A DNA stretch of 64,000 nt, taken from Austropuccinia psidii. Lineage: Eukaryota > Basidiomycota > Pucciniomycetes > Pucciniales > Sphaerophragmiaceae. The position numbers and the translations under genes are program-made. The notes below the pieces were generated by a model, which worked only from the letters and a program-made list of their open reading frames with translations, ran no database searches and was not told where the DNA came from. The first letter of the stretch is position 1, and the number at the start of each line of letters is the position of its first letter. Below, in pieces: positions 9,862 to 21,822 of this stretch. The stretch spans positions 5,766,001 through 5,830,000 of the forward strand of contig JALGQZ010000019.1 in the NCBI GenBank assembly GCA_023105745.1, given 5' to 3'.

Positions 9862-12800
9862 CTAAATATCATGAAATAACGGCTTTATCATTACAAGCAG
9901 TCCACATGACAGAGCTTTGTTATCATACAATCCACAGTTACCTTCTATTTCTTCTTCAGATATAATCAAGTGTCCATCATCAAAACCAACAGCTTTATAA
10001 ATATTCAGATGCGGCCAATCTGGTAGGAAATTCACATCAATCTTCAAAGGTTTTAAAATCAGAAAGTTATTGTTCAGTATGCTAGATGGCTCAGAGACTT
10101 TGAAAATGCTATCAATAATACCAAATTGTCGTGAGTTGCCCCTCAGAAAACATATCACACTGTTGCTGATATTTTTGGATTCAGTTGAAAATATATTGTT
10201 CCCAATATTAATGTTTGAAACTGGAAAATACCAAGGTGAGACAATCCTTGAAGTGGGAGGACTTGTGGATTGCACGGTAGTGTCTAAGCTGATCCAATCA
10301 ACTATTTCCCTTGTTGCATGAAAAGTCTGTAAGTACTCAACCAGGCAATCATAATTTTGTTGGTCATGGCGGGATGGCTTGTTATATTTATGGTGATTGA
10401 ACACGGCAGGTGGCTGTGATTCGAAAAGCTGTTTTATTTCACATGGCACAGATGGGGATTTCAGGAGAACGGAAAGGTTGGAACATCGACAGATATGTTG
10501 AAGTAAGGTTTTATCTATATCATCTATTCAGAGTTGCAAAAAGTTAGTCTTATTCAGTTCAGGTGTTTAATCAATGTGAATATATTGATCTTATTAATTG
10601 ACTTACATATCTTGTTATTTGTTGGCATCTTTGCAAATACTCCAATCAAGCGCTCATAACCCCATGTGGCTGAGGCTTGTGCTGGGCCCCAACGTTGGAA
10701 GAGTTCGGGAATATGATCAGCAAAATGATGATTTGGTTTACTTTTCTGTTTTGGGAACAGGTGTTGATTGGAAAGGCGGAATTTTTTCCAATGTTCAGCA
10801 AATGCAGTCGCATCATCTATTGAAACAGTCCAGCTTGTGGCAATGTTGATAGCACTAATCAAATGGAATGTATTCTTGGCTAGTTCATTTGCAAGTTCTT
10901 CTGACTGACCCATTTTTCTTTGAGTGTTGGCAGATTGGTGTGCATCTAATGACATCTGTTGACTGAGCATTAGAAATGGAATATAGACCTTATATAAGAG
11001 AGCCCATTCAGCGGCTTTTAAGCTACCATGAGAGGGGGAACCCATTTTGCGGGGAACTCTTGTCCATGATGAGGGAATTATGGTCTCAGATATGATTTGT
11101 CGGAGATGCTCAAGAGCCTCACCCTTGATCTGGTGATCACTCAGTGCAGTGATATCCAATTCAGAGGGTATTTCAGAAGTGGGGATGTAATCGGCATCAA
11201 ATGAAGGAATCTCCGCAGAACCACTAGATGGATGTTCTGTGTTAGGGGTGGGCATTGGGAGGTAGTTTTTTCGGGTGGAAGTAGTGGGGAGTGGCTCATT
11301 TATTATTTTTGCTGCGTCTCTTCTCAGGGAGCGGGCCTCTCTCAATGTGATTTTATCAAGAGAGCTGTTGGAGGTCATGGAATCTGAGTCTGAACTGTTG
11401 GTGTCATTGGATTTCCTGCGGGACCTGAAGTAAATTTTTGATTTCGCCTCTGGAATGCACAATTTGAAAGTTGCATGATCCTTCAAAATTCCAAGTATTA
11501 AATTATGCATTATGTCAAGATTAACCATTCTGGTTGCATCCCAATACGGAAGGTCTTCCAAAATTGAATATCGCACTCCATACTCAGAGAAAATTGCTTT
11601 TCTTTGTTGTGGGGTTGCCCGAAGCCATTTGGCAATGGTTGATTTATGACTTTGGTATGAGCGCGTGTAGTGAAATTGAGGACCAATTTCTTCAATTTGA
11701 GCTTTGTGAATGGTGCAAAAATTACAAAAGTGGTTTCCTGAATGGGAAATAAATCCAGTAAGCTTGCGCATGGCAACCACATCCGCAATGGCTGTGAGGA
11801 TGGCAACACGGATAAAGGATCCTGATGGACCTGTTGAGGTGGGTGCAAAATGGTAACCTTGCCATAGCTCTTTGAGCTCGTTGATGAGTGGCATTAATAG
11901 ATAATTCAATTGAAGCGCAGTTGGCTCCTTCGGACCAGGGATGATTCCTGCAACATAGACATTCTCGGGCTTCAATCTTTCACTTGGGGGGAGATTAAGA
12001 CAAATAAGCATGATAGGTCCAATGCTAGCCAACCGGGTTGACTTTCCATGTGCATTAAACCAGTCCACATATATGGAGAAGGCCAATGCACCAGGAATGG
12101 ACATGAATGGGGGTTCATGGATATTTCTAGTGCCAGTGAAGCGTCTCCAGACCAATCCATCCCAGACGTCACGTTTTGGGGAATCTTCGGGAGTTTGGGA
12201 TTGTTGATGTTGATGCAGAATGTCCATAATTCCAGCCCGCTGGAGGAATCTGGCAAGCCAATTTTTGAATGGTTGATAAATGAAATGTTTTGTTGGTATA
12301 AATTTTTGCTTCATGTTGGTTGTGTTTTGGGTTTGGGGTTCAGATGAATAGATGAATTTGCCTAATGATTGTGTGCAAGGGGGATCATGATCATTTGGGT
12401 CATTATGGCGTTGACAGTGGGGTTGGTCAGTTGTGACTGATTCAGTAAGGCCATTAAGAGAGAAACATTGAGGACAACATATATAGTTTTGAATCACTGG
12501 CTCCAATTGGAGATGTTCAAATATGGTACTCAGATCTTGAGGTATATGGAATGCAGGAGCGGGGGGACCAGCTGAGCTTGAGATACTGGACTTGATCAGC
12601 AGGTTCAGGGCGGGGTTGAGTATGCGTGAAGCCCTGCGGGGTAAATTATACCTTAATGATAGAATGGCAGATATTATCATTCCTAGGTCTTGTGGGGGAA
12701 GGGTTTGACTGCCACTATATGGTTTCTGTGCAGTTGAATTGAGACCCGCAGGAGTTGAGAAAGTGCTTTGGGTCAAACGTGAATAATCAGCTGGGAAGAT

Positions 12801-13022
12801 TTGATCCAATAGAATTTGTGGGCACCCAGATCCTGATGCAGAAGTAGGGATGTTTGGAAGGGATTTGGGTGCAATGGTTGATTTGAGCTTTTTAATGTGC
12901 TGTTTATATTGGAAAGGTGTGAAGGCAACTCCTTGCCTATCACCCTCAGGGGAAGAATGTGTTTGAGTTGAGCAGTGTTGACACATGCATATACGCATTG
13001 AGGAATATGGCCGGGTTGTCAT
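9862..13022 (-). CDS. Tnp2/Plavaka-like CACTA transposase
   Basis: This is the likely transposase that cuts and moves E1. There are two exons, 13022-10607 and 10514-9862, joined by a 92-bp GT-AG intron in phase 1, giving 1022 aa. The N terminus has a Cys motif (CMCQHC, residues 12-17) and a second cluster (CCPQC near 182-186, later HCQRH). The middle carries the Tnp2 pattern: YVDWFNAHGKS around D320, IIPGPKEP near 360, ADVVAMRKLTGF near 413, HFCNFC near 431, then LDIMHNLILGILKDH. The C-terminal domain has NHHFADHIPELFQRWGP and GYERLIGVFAK. These are typical of fungal Tnp2-family (Plavaka/EnSpm) proteins. It reads outward toward the left end and is divergent from protein Z. The frame is intact. 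No second copy lies in the window, since E2 has lost this part. Family assignment is by motif pattern only. Confidence 0.8.
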
Positions 13023-13982
13023 TGTTGCAGGAATTGGGAGTACGGTTGGTTTGTGTATAAATATCTATGGTTGATGTGAAAGTGTTTAGGAGTGTTATTA
13101 ATTGGAAATAAAATTCAGTGATTATTTATGAAGCGGGAGATGATTTGAGCCAGCTGAGGATTTTATCCCATTTGTAATGGAGCATGAGCTGCAGTGGATA
13201 AAGTTTAACATGTCTCATCTGGATGGCGGAATTGGTTAGGCGTTTAATTGGGTAAAATGCCATGCTGCTCAATGCTCATACATATTCTAGTTTATTTACA
13301 CATTGTGACAGTGCGGGTTTGACCATTGAGGGGGTTCCATTAGTGAAGTGTTACCATTGAATTGAGGGGATTAACATTTAATCCATGTACGCTGGCACGC
13401 CATCGTACATGGTTTAAACCTTATTACAGACATAACTATATAACTCTATTACATAAGGGGTTGGAGTGCAGCTAAAGTCTTGGTATTTGGTTTGAGTACG
13501 GCGGGCTTTGAATCAGTTGGAATGTGATTTGGATTGTCTTGCCTTTCGTGAAAAGGTGATGTCTCTTTTGTGGGTAAATCCTTCATGAATATACCCCTTT
13601 CCAGATGTACAATGTTGGGGAATTTCAATGCATATATTGGCAGTTTGGATAATTCACAAAATGTGACAATGGGGAGGCGGAAATGTTACCAAATATGATT
13701 ACCTATGGATGATGGGTCCCCTTTCAGATCAAGGAAATATCACATTATATGCTGGTAGGCCGTGCAGGGTGGTTTCCGACAAAAGCGGAGGAGCTCAAGA
13801 GGAGGCAGGGAGGATTCTCCTCAAAAGAGTCTTATCCGACTTCCACACAACACTTAGTTCCAACTATTCATAGAATTTCTCTATTCTAAATTTGAAAAGA
13901 TTTCATCTCATATCACTCTATTTTATCATAATACTGAGGTGTTTTATCTAGTTAAAAATATTACTGTACTTTTTCGGCCCTT
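13023..13982. other. divergent intergenic region, transposase/protein Z
   Basis: No gene is seen. It separates two genes read outward from each other and so should hold both promoters. Its one clear element is the palindrome at 13385-13410. Confidence 0.6.
13385..13410. repeat. intergenic palindrome 1 of E1
   Basis: Arms ATGTACG and CGTACAT with an inner TGGC/GCCA pair around GGCACGCC. Nearly perfect 26-base dyad of the same family as four others in E1. Confidence 0.8.
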
Positions 13983-16044
13983 ATGTCATCTTTCAAGTCA
14001 CATAAATCCCGTTCAGGTTCTGTTCATGACTCAAATAGTGAATCTAGCATAGAATATGTTCAAACACAGTCACCATTGAGCCCCAACATTCCTCTCACAA
14101 CCCCTATCGCATCCTCAATGAATGTATCAGGTCTTAACATTGATGTGGGCAATCCAAAGGCTCCAACTTCAAGCACTTGGTCGATCTCAAATATTTCCGT
14201 CACTCCAATTCCCCCGAATCCCACTAATACACAAATTCATGTGTCTCAGGGGCCAGAAGGCACACCTCAAATCTCCTCACACGCTAATCCCCAATCAAAA
14301 TTTCCACGTGAGTTCCTCCTTAATCCCGGTCGGAGTCCAGTCGCATCCCAGGATCCCTTTGGCCAAAGTAAACAGCCAACCCTCAATATTCCATCAGGAT
14401 CGCAGGTTCATGTGGGTGATGAAAGGCGCGTGGATGGGGGGCGACGAAAAAGACCTTTGGAAAATGTAACTTGGAGCGGTCTGTCGGAGGGAAATCCAGT
14501 ATTGACGCTTCATCAAAGTAAGTCATTTGAATTTTGGAGTAGAAACTTATTCATGATTTGATATGTTTGTTTCATGGGTTAGATATGGCACCTAAAGGCA
14601 AGTCAGTCCGATCTCAGGAGCCAATTGAAGATCGTGAGGATGACCAGTCTTCATTAATGTTTTAATGTGTTAACTGATGATTTGCATAGCAGGGGATGAA
14701 CTTTATGCGTCTTCACCTCTGGTCCATAAAGAGAAAGTCAGTGGACGTCATCATCCATATGCCTCCAAACCAAGAACAGGTCATGCCAGTACATCAAGAG
14801 AAACAATGGTGGATGATGAGGATGAGAACATGTCTCCGACTCAAAGTGAAAGAAATGATGAACCAAGGAGGGACAATTTCACAGCGCATGAGCAAGGCAC
14901 TCAATCAAATAGTGAGTTCACCCATCCTCAGCTGGGCCTCGCCCAGAGTATGCTTGAACAATCCGAGGTCAGACAGCAAAGGAACCAGGCCCGCAAAGCT
15001 CACAATGTGGCGAAACGTGCAAGCCAGAAGGAGCAACAAAAATGGCTGAAGGCAGAACTTCCAGAGAATGTCCATGGAATGAGATCAGCAGTACACGCAC
15101 ATTGCCTGTTCCTACTCAAAGTTAGGGATAAGGATTTTTCCTCACTACCAACACCACCCAGCACAGAAGAGCGTGAAATTGCAATTCAAGTGGCTGGTCA
15201 TCTCGGTTATGTCCCCGAGGATGTGTTCAATGAGCCATCAACACAGGTTCAGTCTCAGGGTTTCCAAAGCTACTGCGAAAATGAGCTCCACAAGCTAGGA
15301 CTAAAGCGATTCACTTGGGACTGGGAGAGCTCATGGCAACATCCGTTCAACGAGCTGATGTCTATGGTGTTTTACCGTACATTCGGTCTCGCACTTGTCA
15401 GCACTGAGTATCATCACTACTGTTGGAACAAGGATCATAACAACTATGGGGTCGTGGCGGCTTTAATGGAGCGATATTTCACTTATTTGAAAAGAGAATG
15501 GAAGTCTATTCAAAAGGATGCCGAGTATTTGGTAAAAAAGAAAGAGAATCAAAAGCTCGCAAAGATTCGTCAAAGAGTTAGTTACTGTATCTCTTCTTCA
15601 TTGTGGACCAAGTCTGATGATGATCTACTTGATTATGTGCAGACCTGTGAGCGCCGTCGTGAATGGTGTGATACGGCTAAATTTCCCATCCTAGCATCAC
15701 AATTCAATGACCCTCGAGTATGCTCAGATACTGAGGAGGTACTGGAAAATGGCCGTCAAGTTTACCGCAAAGTGGGATTACGCTGGCGCTCCCAGTTATT
15801 TAATGATTTGGTATTGAAAATGGATAGAGACATAGAGTTTTGTAATCGGATTAAAAAAAAGGGTAAAAAAACTATTGATAGATTGCCAGAATTACGATCG
15901 ACAGATGATGGTGATATTCCGGAAGGCCTATCATTTCAGGTATTTGATCAAGATTGGCTCAAAGGCTGTAGTAAGATGCAGACTAGCGCCCTCAAGATAC
16001 TTGACATGCCAGTTATTAGGCCTAATGGTGATGCTCTGCAATAA
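13983..16044 (+). CDS. protein Z, unknown transposon-borne protein (645 aa)
   Basis: I do not recognise this family. Three exons (13983-14517, 14583-14633, 14693-16044) join in frame with GTAAGT/TTAG and GTGAGG/GCAG splice sites to give 645 aa. The first 180 residues are Ser/Pro/Thr-rich and look disordered, with a basic patch GGRRKRP. Residues from about 290 on are charged and probably folded, with a Gln/Arg/Lys-rich stretch followed by a Trp- and His-rich part (RFTWDWESSWQHPF, EYHHYCWNKDHNNYG). The start ATG gives the longest frame. It faces the SNF2 gene tail to tail with a 172-bp gap. A decayed copy in E2 (31541-33174) keeps the same introns, which supports the model. A role as a DNA-binding partner of the transposase is possible but not shown. 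Confidence 0.75.
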
Positions 16045-16216
16045 CTTAGTAATTGGTCACGGTATAGCACTGTGACAAATTAAAATTTTGTGAATTATTT
16101 GTGCAGGTGTAATAAAATCTGATTATTATCTCTTAAGGATGCAACAACTTGCTAAATATGTTAGAATATAGACAATATGAATTGAAATGTATCACCGTCT
16201 CCCTTGCAATAATACT

Positions 16217-18783
16217 CTATTGCTCATTTTCATTGAGGAAATATTGAAGAAGTTCGATCCAGCTCATGGTGTTCATAATTGTGGACCTGTGCCAGAGTCA
16301 ACAGGAGTTATCAACTTTGTCAATCACAAATTATATAATATCAGTAAGGCTCACGCAGTTAATGATTTTTTCTTTTCTTGGACCTATTGGTAATTGGAAT
16401 ATGGCATTCCCATAAGGAATGATTTCAGAATAGTAATACAATCAAGTGAAAGATGAGCTTGAAAGGTACCTTCCGCATGTTGACCTCAACTGAATGAGGA
16501 GTGATATAGTGGATGACCTGTACAGGTCGTTGTTGGCCAATACGATGTAGACGATCAACAGCCTGAGCCTCAATGGCTGGGTTCCAATTGGGCTCCTGGA
16601 AATGTGGATGTCAGGGTCCAAAAATCAGGGGAGAATTTTGGGGGGCCCCTCACCATTAAATAGACTACATTAGCACAAGTTATATTGAGGCCAGTTCCAG
16701 CCGCGGCAATGGATGCAATGAGTACTTCACATTCAGGATTATTGAAGAAATTCTCAAGCGCCTTGTCCTGCACTCGTGGTGTAATTGTTCCATCAATTCG
16801 TGCTGAAAGGATAGAGTGATGGGCAAGAGCAATACCAATTCTACAATATAAAAAAGTCAGATGGAGTCAATTGGTAATGGATGCATATTAGAATTAACGC
16901 ACAAATCTAGAAATTGGGTCCATTGGGTATAAACCACCGATTTCGTTGGACCACACCTTGTTTGTTTGTTCTTCATTAAGCTTTGTAGGAGGTGTGCAAT
17001 TTTACTACTCATCATGCATGTTTCCACATCCACAATAGTTCGTGTGATTCTTGGGGAGTTATCCTGAGTGCTCCTGCCCTCGGGGTCTTCCAGCTCCGCC
17101 TCCGCAATTGTGTTAAGCATGATGTGATGGTTACAACATATTCGCAGCTTATTAATATTTCTGAAAAACTCTCCTGGTCCTTTGCTTTTGGATGATAGGA
17201 ATTCTTCATATAATGTGGAATATTCTTGCTGCATGGTCGGGTTGAGTGGGAGCAGCTCATAATGATGGCTAATAGTGGGGAGAGATTCGAGATGTGTGGT
17301 TTTGGTGCGGCGCAAACTTAAATGCCGCAATGCCAAATGCAAAATATCATTGCAACCTTTTGAAAGACTACTCAGGATGAATGGTGACCAGTTATCTTGA
17401 TTGGCGCTCTGGGGTTGAGTGATGAAGGATATTATGCCCAAAAGGTCATAAATGGTGTTGTGAATAGGTGTGCCCGTTAAACATATTCGACGGGATGAAA
17501 GGAGGCTATTAATGGCACGGTGAGTGGCAGTGTATTGAGAGCGAATATAGCTATAAGAGGGGGCAAGGGTTATTGGATATAAAAGGTAATTTGAATCATT
17601 TAAGCTCAGCCACTCACTGTGCTTCATCCAAGATTATACGATGCCAATTGATTTGAAAAATGAATGATGTAGAGGGATTGGTTTGCTTAAATTCTTGGGT
17701 GATAGTATTGTAAGAAGTGATGATGATATCATATTTTAAGATGTCGGCTTGGGATAATGAGTGACGAGTGGGACCATGGTAGATTTTGGCATGCAGTGCT
17801 CCAGCCTGAGCATGCTTGGATATTTCTGATTGCCAGTTGGTAATTAAGCGAGGGGGGCAGATGATCATGGTGGGCGTGGAGCGATGGGGGTTTGCAATCA
17901 TCCGCTCCTTGGAGGTACCAATTAGAGCAATGGCCTGAATGGTTTTACCTAATCCCATATCATCCGCAAGCAGTCCTCCAAGAGGGGTATTGGTCGAAAG
18001 GGATTCAAATGAGCTAACGACCTTGTTTGTAATGATGTGCCTGGCATTAAAAGTGGATCCTGGGGGTGAGGTTGCCCAAAGGTTACGGGCTGATTGGCCA
18101 TTGGGGATTTCTCGATCCCAGAGAAAAGCTAGTCCGGTCTTTTGATGAGGGAGGAGGGGGGTTTGAATAATGGCATGGGGCGGGGTCATCATGGGGAGGT
18201 CTGATCCACTGGGTAATTGTATCAGTTTTTGCTTGGAAATCAATGATGAAACAGCAGGATATGAAGCAGGCGTCGAGTTTGAAGCGGGAAATGTCGGAGT
18301 AAAGAGTTGACATTGACAATGAGTAGTACAGTCATATTCTTTGGGCATTTTAAGCTTGAAATCTTGTGTTCGAAAGCTTTCCATTATGAATAGAACGTTT
18401 GGATACCATGTGAAGAACATCAATGCTAGATTGGGTTTCTGAGATGAGGAGGGATCATTGGCATCAGTCATAAATACTCCCTCAACGAATAATATTTGAG
18501 TAGGATTGGATTGGCAATTTTCAATCCATGCCCCACCAGGACCACAGTGCATGAACGTTTTGGGTGCCCCAAGGAATGGTATCAACGTTTGGGAAAGGGT
18601 TCCCGGGAGAGAGCCAATAGCATGCTGGTGATTGGGGAGATATACGAATATGTTGTGTTGATTGTGCCATAGGATAATCCAAGAACCTAAGTGGGAATTC
18701 TCAGGCTTTAAGGTTATATGACTATTTATTTGAATACGAATATTAATCATCCCAATGCAAAGTGGTTGTGAAGGGGTTGACAT
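16217..18783 (-). CDS. SNF2-family DNA-dependent ATPase (Rad5/HLTF-like)
   Basis: This is a chromatin-remodelling type ATPase of 741 aa in six exons: 18783-17618, 17550-16903, 16840-16654, 16595-16470, 16383-16355 and 16286-16217. All introns are GT-AG and the sum closes in frame. Helicase motifs in order are: LLPHQKTGLAFL (Q-like), DDMGLGKT (I, Walker A), MIICPPRLITNW (Ia), LDEAH (II, split by intron 1), LTGTPIHN (III), SVVYTQW (IV), IAAAGTGLN (V) and QAVDRLHRIGQQRPV (VI). There is no RING finger between the lobes, unlike full Rad5 or HLTF. The last exon differs from E2 only by synonymous changes, which supports it as coding. The gene is convergent with protein Z. Every motif residue expected for ATP hydrolysis is present, so it could be active. 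The role beside a Tet-like enzyme is inference. Confidence 0.85.
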
Positions 18784-19149
18784 GATGGCTATTTTGAATT
18801 ATTTGGGGACAGTTGGGAATTATATGATCGGGAAGGGTTAGCTAAAGGGAATGAAGAGGAATAAGCGCAGGTGGGGAACTTATATGAGTGGCAGCAACAG
18901 GCCAAAAGGGGGATGGCCTGTGGTTACGTGCATGGTCTTGATGGAGGTGGGCCTCTTGGGCTCATAATTTTCATATCCGGTTTGGGGCATATATCAAGGC
19001 AAGGTGGCCAAAATGTGGGTGCACCATTTGACTGCTGGATCTGCAGCGAGTTACAAAACCTTTGGTGGAACAAGGCTGACATTAGCACATCCGAAATTGG
19101 GTGGGTTGTAGCAGCTTATTGTGGAGGGCATATTAGAGGCATGCAGTCA

Positions 19150-19173
19150 TGTTCGCTGGTGTGACAGCGAACA
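19150..19173. repeat. hairpin, 9-bp arms
   Basis: Perfect arms TGTTCGCTG and CAGCGAACA separated by six bases. In E2 (36263-36286) both arms changed together to TGTTTGCTG and CAGCAAACA, so the symmetry is kept. Confidence 0.8.
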
Positions 19174-19282
19174 ATGAGCGTATCCTCCCCAGGTTAATTA
19201 TTCACAGGGACCTACTGGGCAATGTTGGCAGTTTCAAAGGGCAATCTCACTGTGGGGATGTTTGTGTGTGGGCGGGTGAGAT

Positions 19283-19308
19283 ATGTTCGGTGGCATGCCA
19301 CCGAACAT
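19283..19308. repeat. intergenic palindrome 2 of E1
   Basis: Perfect 26-base palindrome: ATGTTCGGTGGCA followed by its exact reverse complement. Confidence 0.9.
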
Positions 19309-20505
19309 GACTTTGGTTTGGCCTGAAGTTTTTTGCTGACTGATGCATACTGGGCGTTCAGGGGGGAATGTCTGGGATGATCAAAGGGGGCGCCAGCCGT
19401 GAGCCGTGATCCACATATACATTCACCCCTATGGCGTTTGAGGCGAGTACTAATCCACCAAGATTGGCATTGGCCTCTTTGCCTCACGCGCGTACAGAAC
19501 TCCGGAGAAAGAGGCCACACGCCCGAGGAATTTTTTGGCTGCAAGCCAGGTGCCACAACTTGCGCGGGGCGTGTGAGAACGTGAAGAAAATGACCCGCGG
19601 TGGGAGATACCCACGCGAACATGACCAGCCTCAGCAATCATAGGCTGGGATTGTTATTCTAATGTGGATGACGCTGAAGCGAATCCACACTGATTGGCCT
19701 CAGGTTTCCACGCGCAAGCGGGTGAGCGTCTGCAGTCAAGCTGACAACCCGACCAAGAAAATAGGCAGCTGGAAGACTGGCAGTAAAATGTCTTCCAGGC
19801 GTGTGAAAGTTGCCTGTGTATGACCCATCGGGGGTGCGTATGAAAGCGTGTGGCTGCCCGACAATGAACAAGCGGGCCAGTCATTGTTTGCCCCAACAAT
19901 GGCACCGGAGTGAATCAACTCTTTGTGTTAGACCCAAATATTAAGTCATCCCATTAAGACCCACTTACATTAATTTGGATTACATGCGCATCTGTGCCGT
20001 AGTTAGGCAGAGCTGTCCAACAAGGTGCATCAAAGGGATGCAGGTGAGAGATATGACTCGATGGCTTGACGTTATTGCATGTTACATTGTTGAACAGCTT
20101 TTTGCTCTGCCCCGCAGTACATTTACAAAGGTGTACTGCGTACTACAGTGTCGACTGTACTGTACAGATCAGGAAGGTGTAATACTACTTGAGCCTGCAT
20201 CCATCTAGCAAATGTGCATGCACCTTCCGATCGTTTGCATTTACGTAGCTCATGTGCCACATGCTCAGCATTGCGTTTCACCCGATTTGCACACGCAAGC
20301 TGAGCATGTCATGGTCAAACGCACTGTGAGAAAGTGCTCAGTAAAGCCATGGAATGAACTCTTTTGCAATAGTTCATTGGAAGGCTCAGTTTGGAGCACT
20401 TCACCAAAGCGTGTGAAATGCTGCACCTGGCTGAAATGTCATCCGATGCTGTGCCAAATGCTCAGAGTGCGCGCATACAAAAACGACTGAGCAATGGCTC
20501 AGCAT

Positions 20506-21211
20506 GGTGCATTTGATATTGTTATATCTATAGTTCAATCACTGTGCAATTCCAATGTTCAGCCACTGAGCATTTCAATTATGACCCGAAAGCAAACCTG
20601 AGCAATGGGTCGAGGCAAGCTCACGCTGTATTCACTTGTCTTACAGCCCCCCCCTTTGTTCACATACTATTACCAGGCCATATGTCCGGTAATCTTGCCG
20701 CGGTCACTTGTGACCAAATGCACCGGGTGCTTTTCTGCATGGGTCACTTGTGCATTGCACCCCCAATGCACATTCAACATGGGCCTCACGACCACCCTCC
20801 TGGGTGATCGGGTGACTATTTAAGGAAACAAAGGGGATGTGACTGAGCTTGACAATTCAATAAATTGCAATACTCAGCGGTGCATTTGATATTGTTATAT
20901 CAATTGTTCAATTACTGTGCAATTAAAATGTTCAGCCACTGAGCATTTCAATTATGACCCGAAAGCAAACCTGAGCAATGGGTCGAGGCAAGCTCACGCT
21001 GTATTCACTTGTCTTACAGCCCCCCCCTTTGTTCAAAGACTATCACCAGGCCATAAGGCCGGTGATCTTGCCGCGGTCACTTGTGCATTGCACCCACAAT
21101 GCACAATCAATAAGGGCCTCACGACCACCCTCCTGGGTGATCGGGTGGCAATTTAAGGAAACAAAGGGGATTTGACTCAGCATGACAATTCAATAAATTG
21201 CAATACTCAGC
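20506..21211. repeat. tandem duplication upstream of gene W
   Basis: Two direct copies, 20506-20878 and 20879 to about 21211, start GGTGCATTTGATATTGTTAT and share most of their length. They include a run of seven C and the block TCCTGGGTGATCGGGTG. E2 has only one copy (about 37626-37990), so the duplication is later or was lost there. Confidence 0.85.
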
Positions 21212-21391
21212 TTGACAATTCAATAAATTGAAATACTCAGCCAGACCCCCATTGTTCTTCTGCCTCACGCGAGCATTTCACTTCTCAGTTGCAGCATTCG
21301 CTGAGACTCAGCTTCAATTTTGCCCACACGCCTTGAAGCTGAGACTTTTGCGGGTGCTGCAACTGCTGAGATCGTCTCAGCTTCCCCTTGG

Positions 21392-21399
21392 TATAAAAG
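21392..21399 (+). promoter_or_regulatory. TATA box for gene W
   Basis: TATAAAAG preceded by paired CTGAG/CTCAG motifs and followed by a pyrimidine-rich stretch. It lies 431 bases before the W start codon. The same box is kept in E2 at 38127-38134. The leader probably contains an intron, since the ATG follows a TTTTTAG acceptor directly. Confidence 0.6.
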
Positions 21400-21822
21400 A
21401 CCATCTTCACACGACACGCACTTCACTTTCTTTCTCACCCGCTCCACTTCGCTCAACCTCACCCGCGTTTGTCCTTCTTGTGCGTATTCCCCCTCGTCTT
21501 CCTGCCTTTCCAGTCTTTTCTTTCGCACTCGACTAACCCCACTCCCCTTCCTGCTCGCTTTTTGTTTTTCCTGCTAATACTTTCAGAACCCCACTTCTAT
21601 CTACTTTGTACGTTTTCTCCAATTAAACTTTAGTCAACATTATGTACCGATATTAATATTTTTCTTTCTTCACGACTTCCTTCCAGACTTTTAAAAACTT
21701 CCGACTAGAGCGTTTTTATATTGATTCCGTTTTAAATTTATATAAATCATCGTATGTCTTCCTTTTCTTTCTTGATTGCTTACTTTCTATTCAGTTACTA
21801 ACCTGTTTTGTTTTGTTTTTAG

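Larger units (their letters stand above)
18784..20505. other. long non-coding region upstream of SNF2 and W
   Basis: No gene is supported. Open frames here are short and not shared with E2. The region holds a hairpin at 19150-19173 and a perfect palindrome at 19283-19308. From about 20260 it starts to carry many CTGAGC/GCTCAG hexamers. It is conserved in E2 (35897-37620), so it is part of the element. Confidence 0.65.

Noticed and set aside
16187..16393. Short plus-strand open frame after protein Z.
   Set aside because: It is the opposite strand of the last two exons of the SNF2 gene.
18871..20490. Small open frames in the long SNF2/W gap.
   Set aside because: They are not kept in E2, overlap palindromes and motif clusters, and show no splice or domain support.
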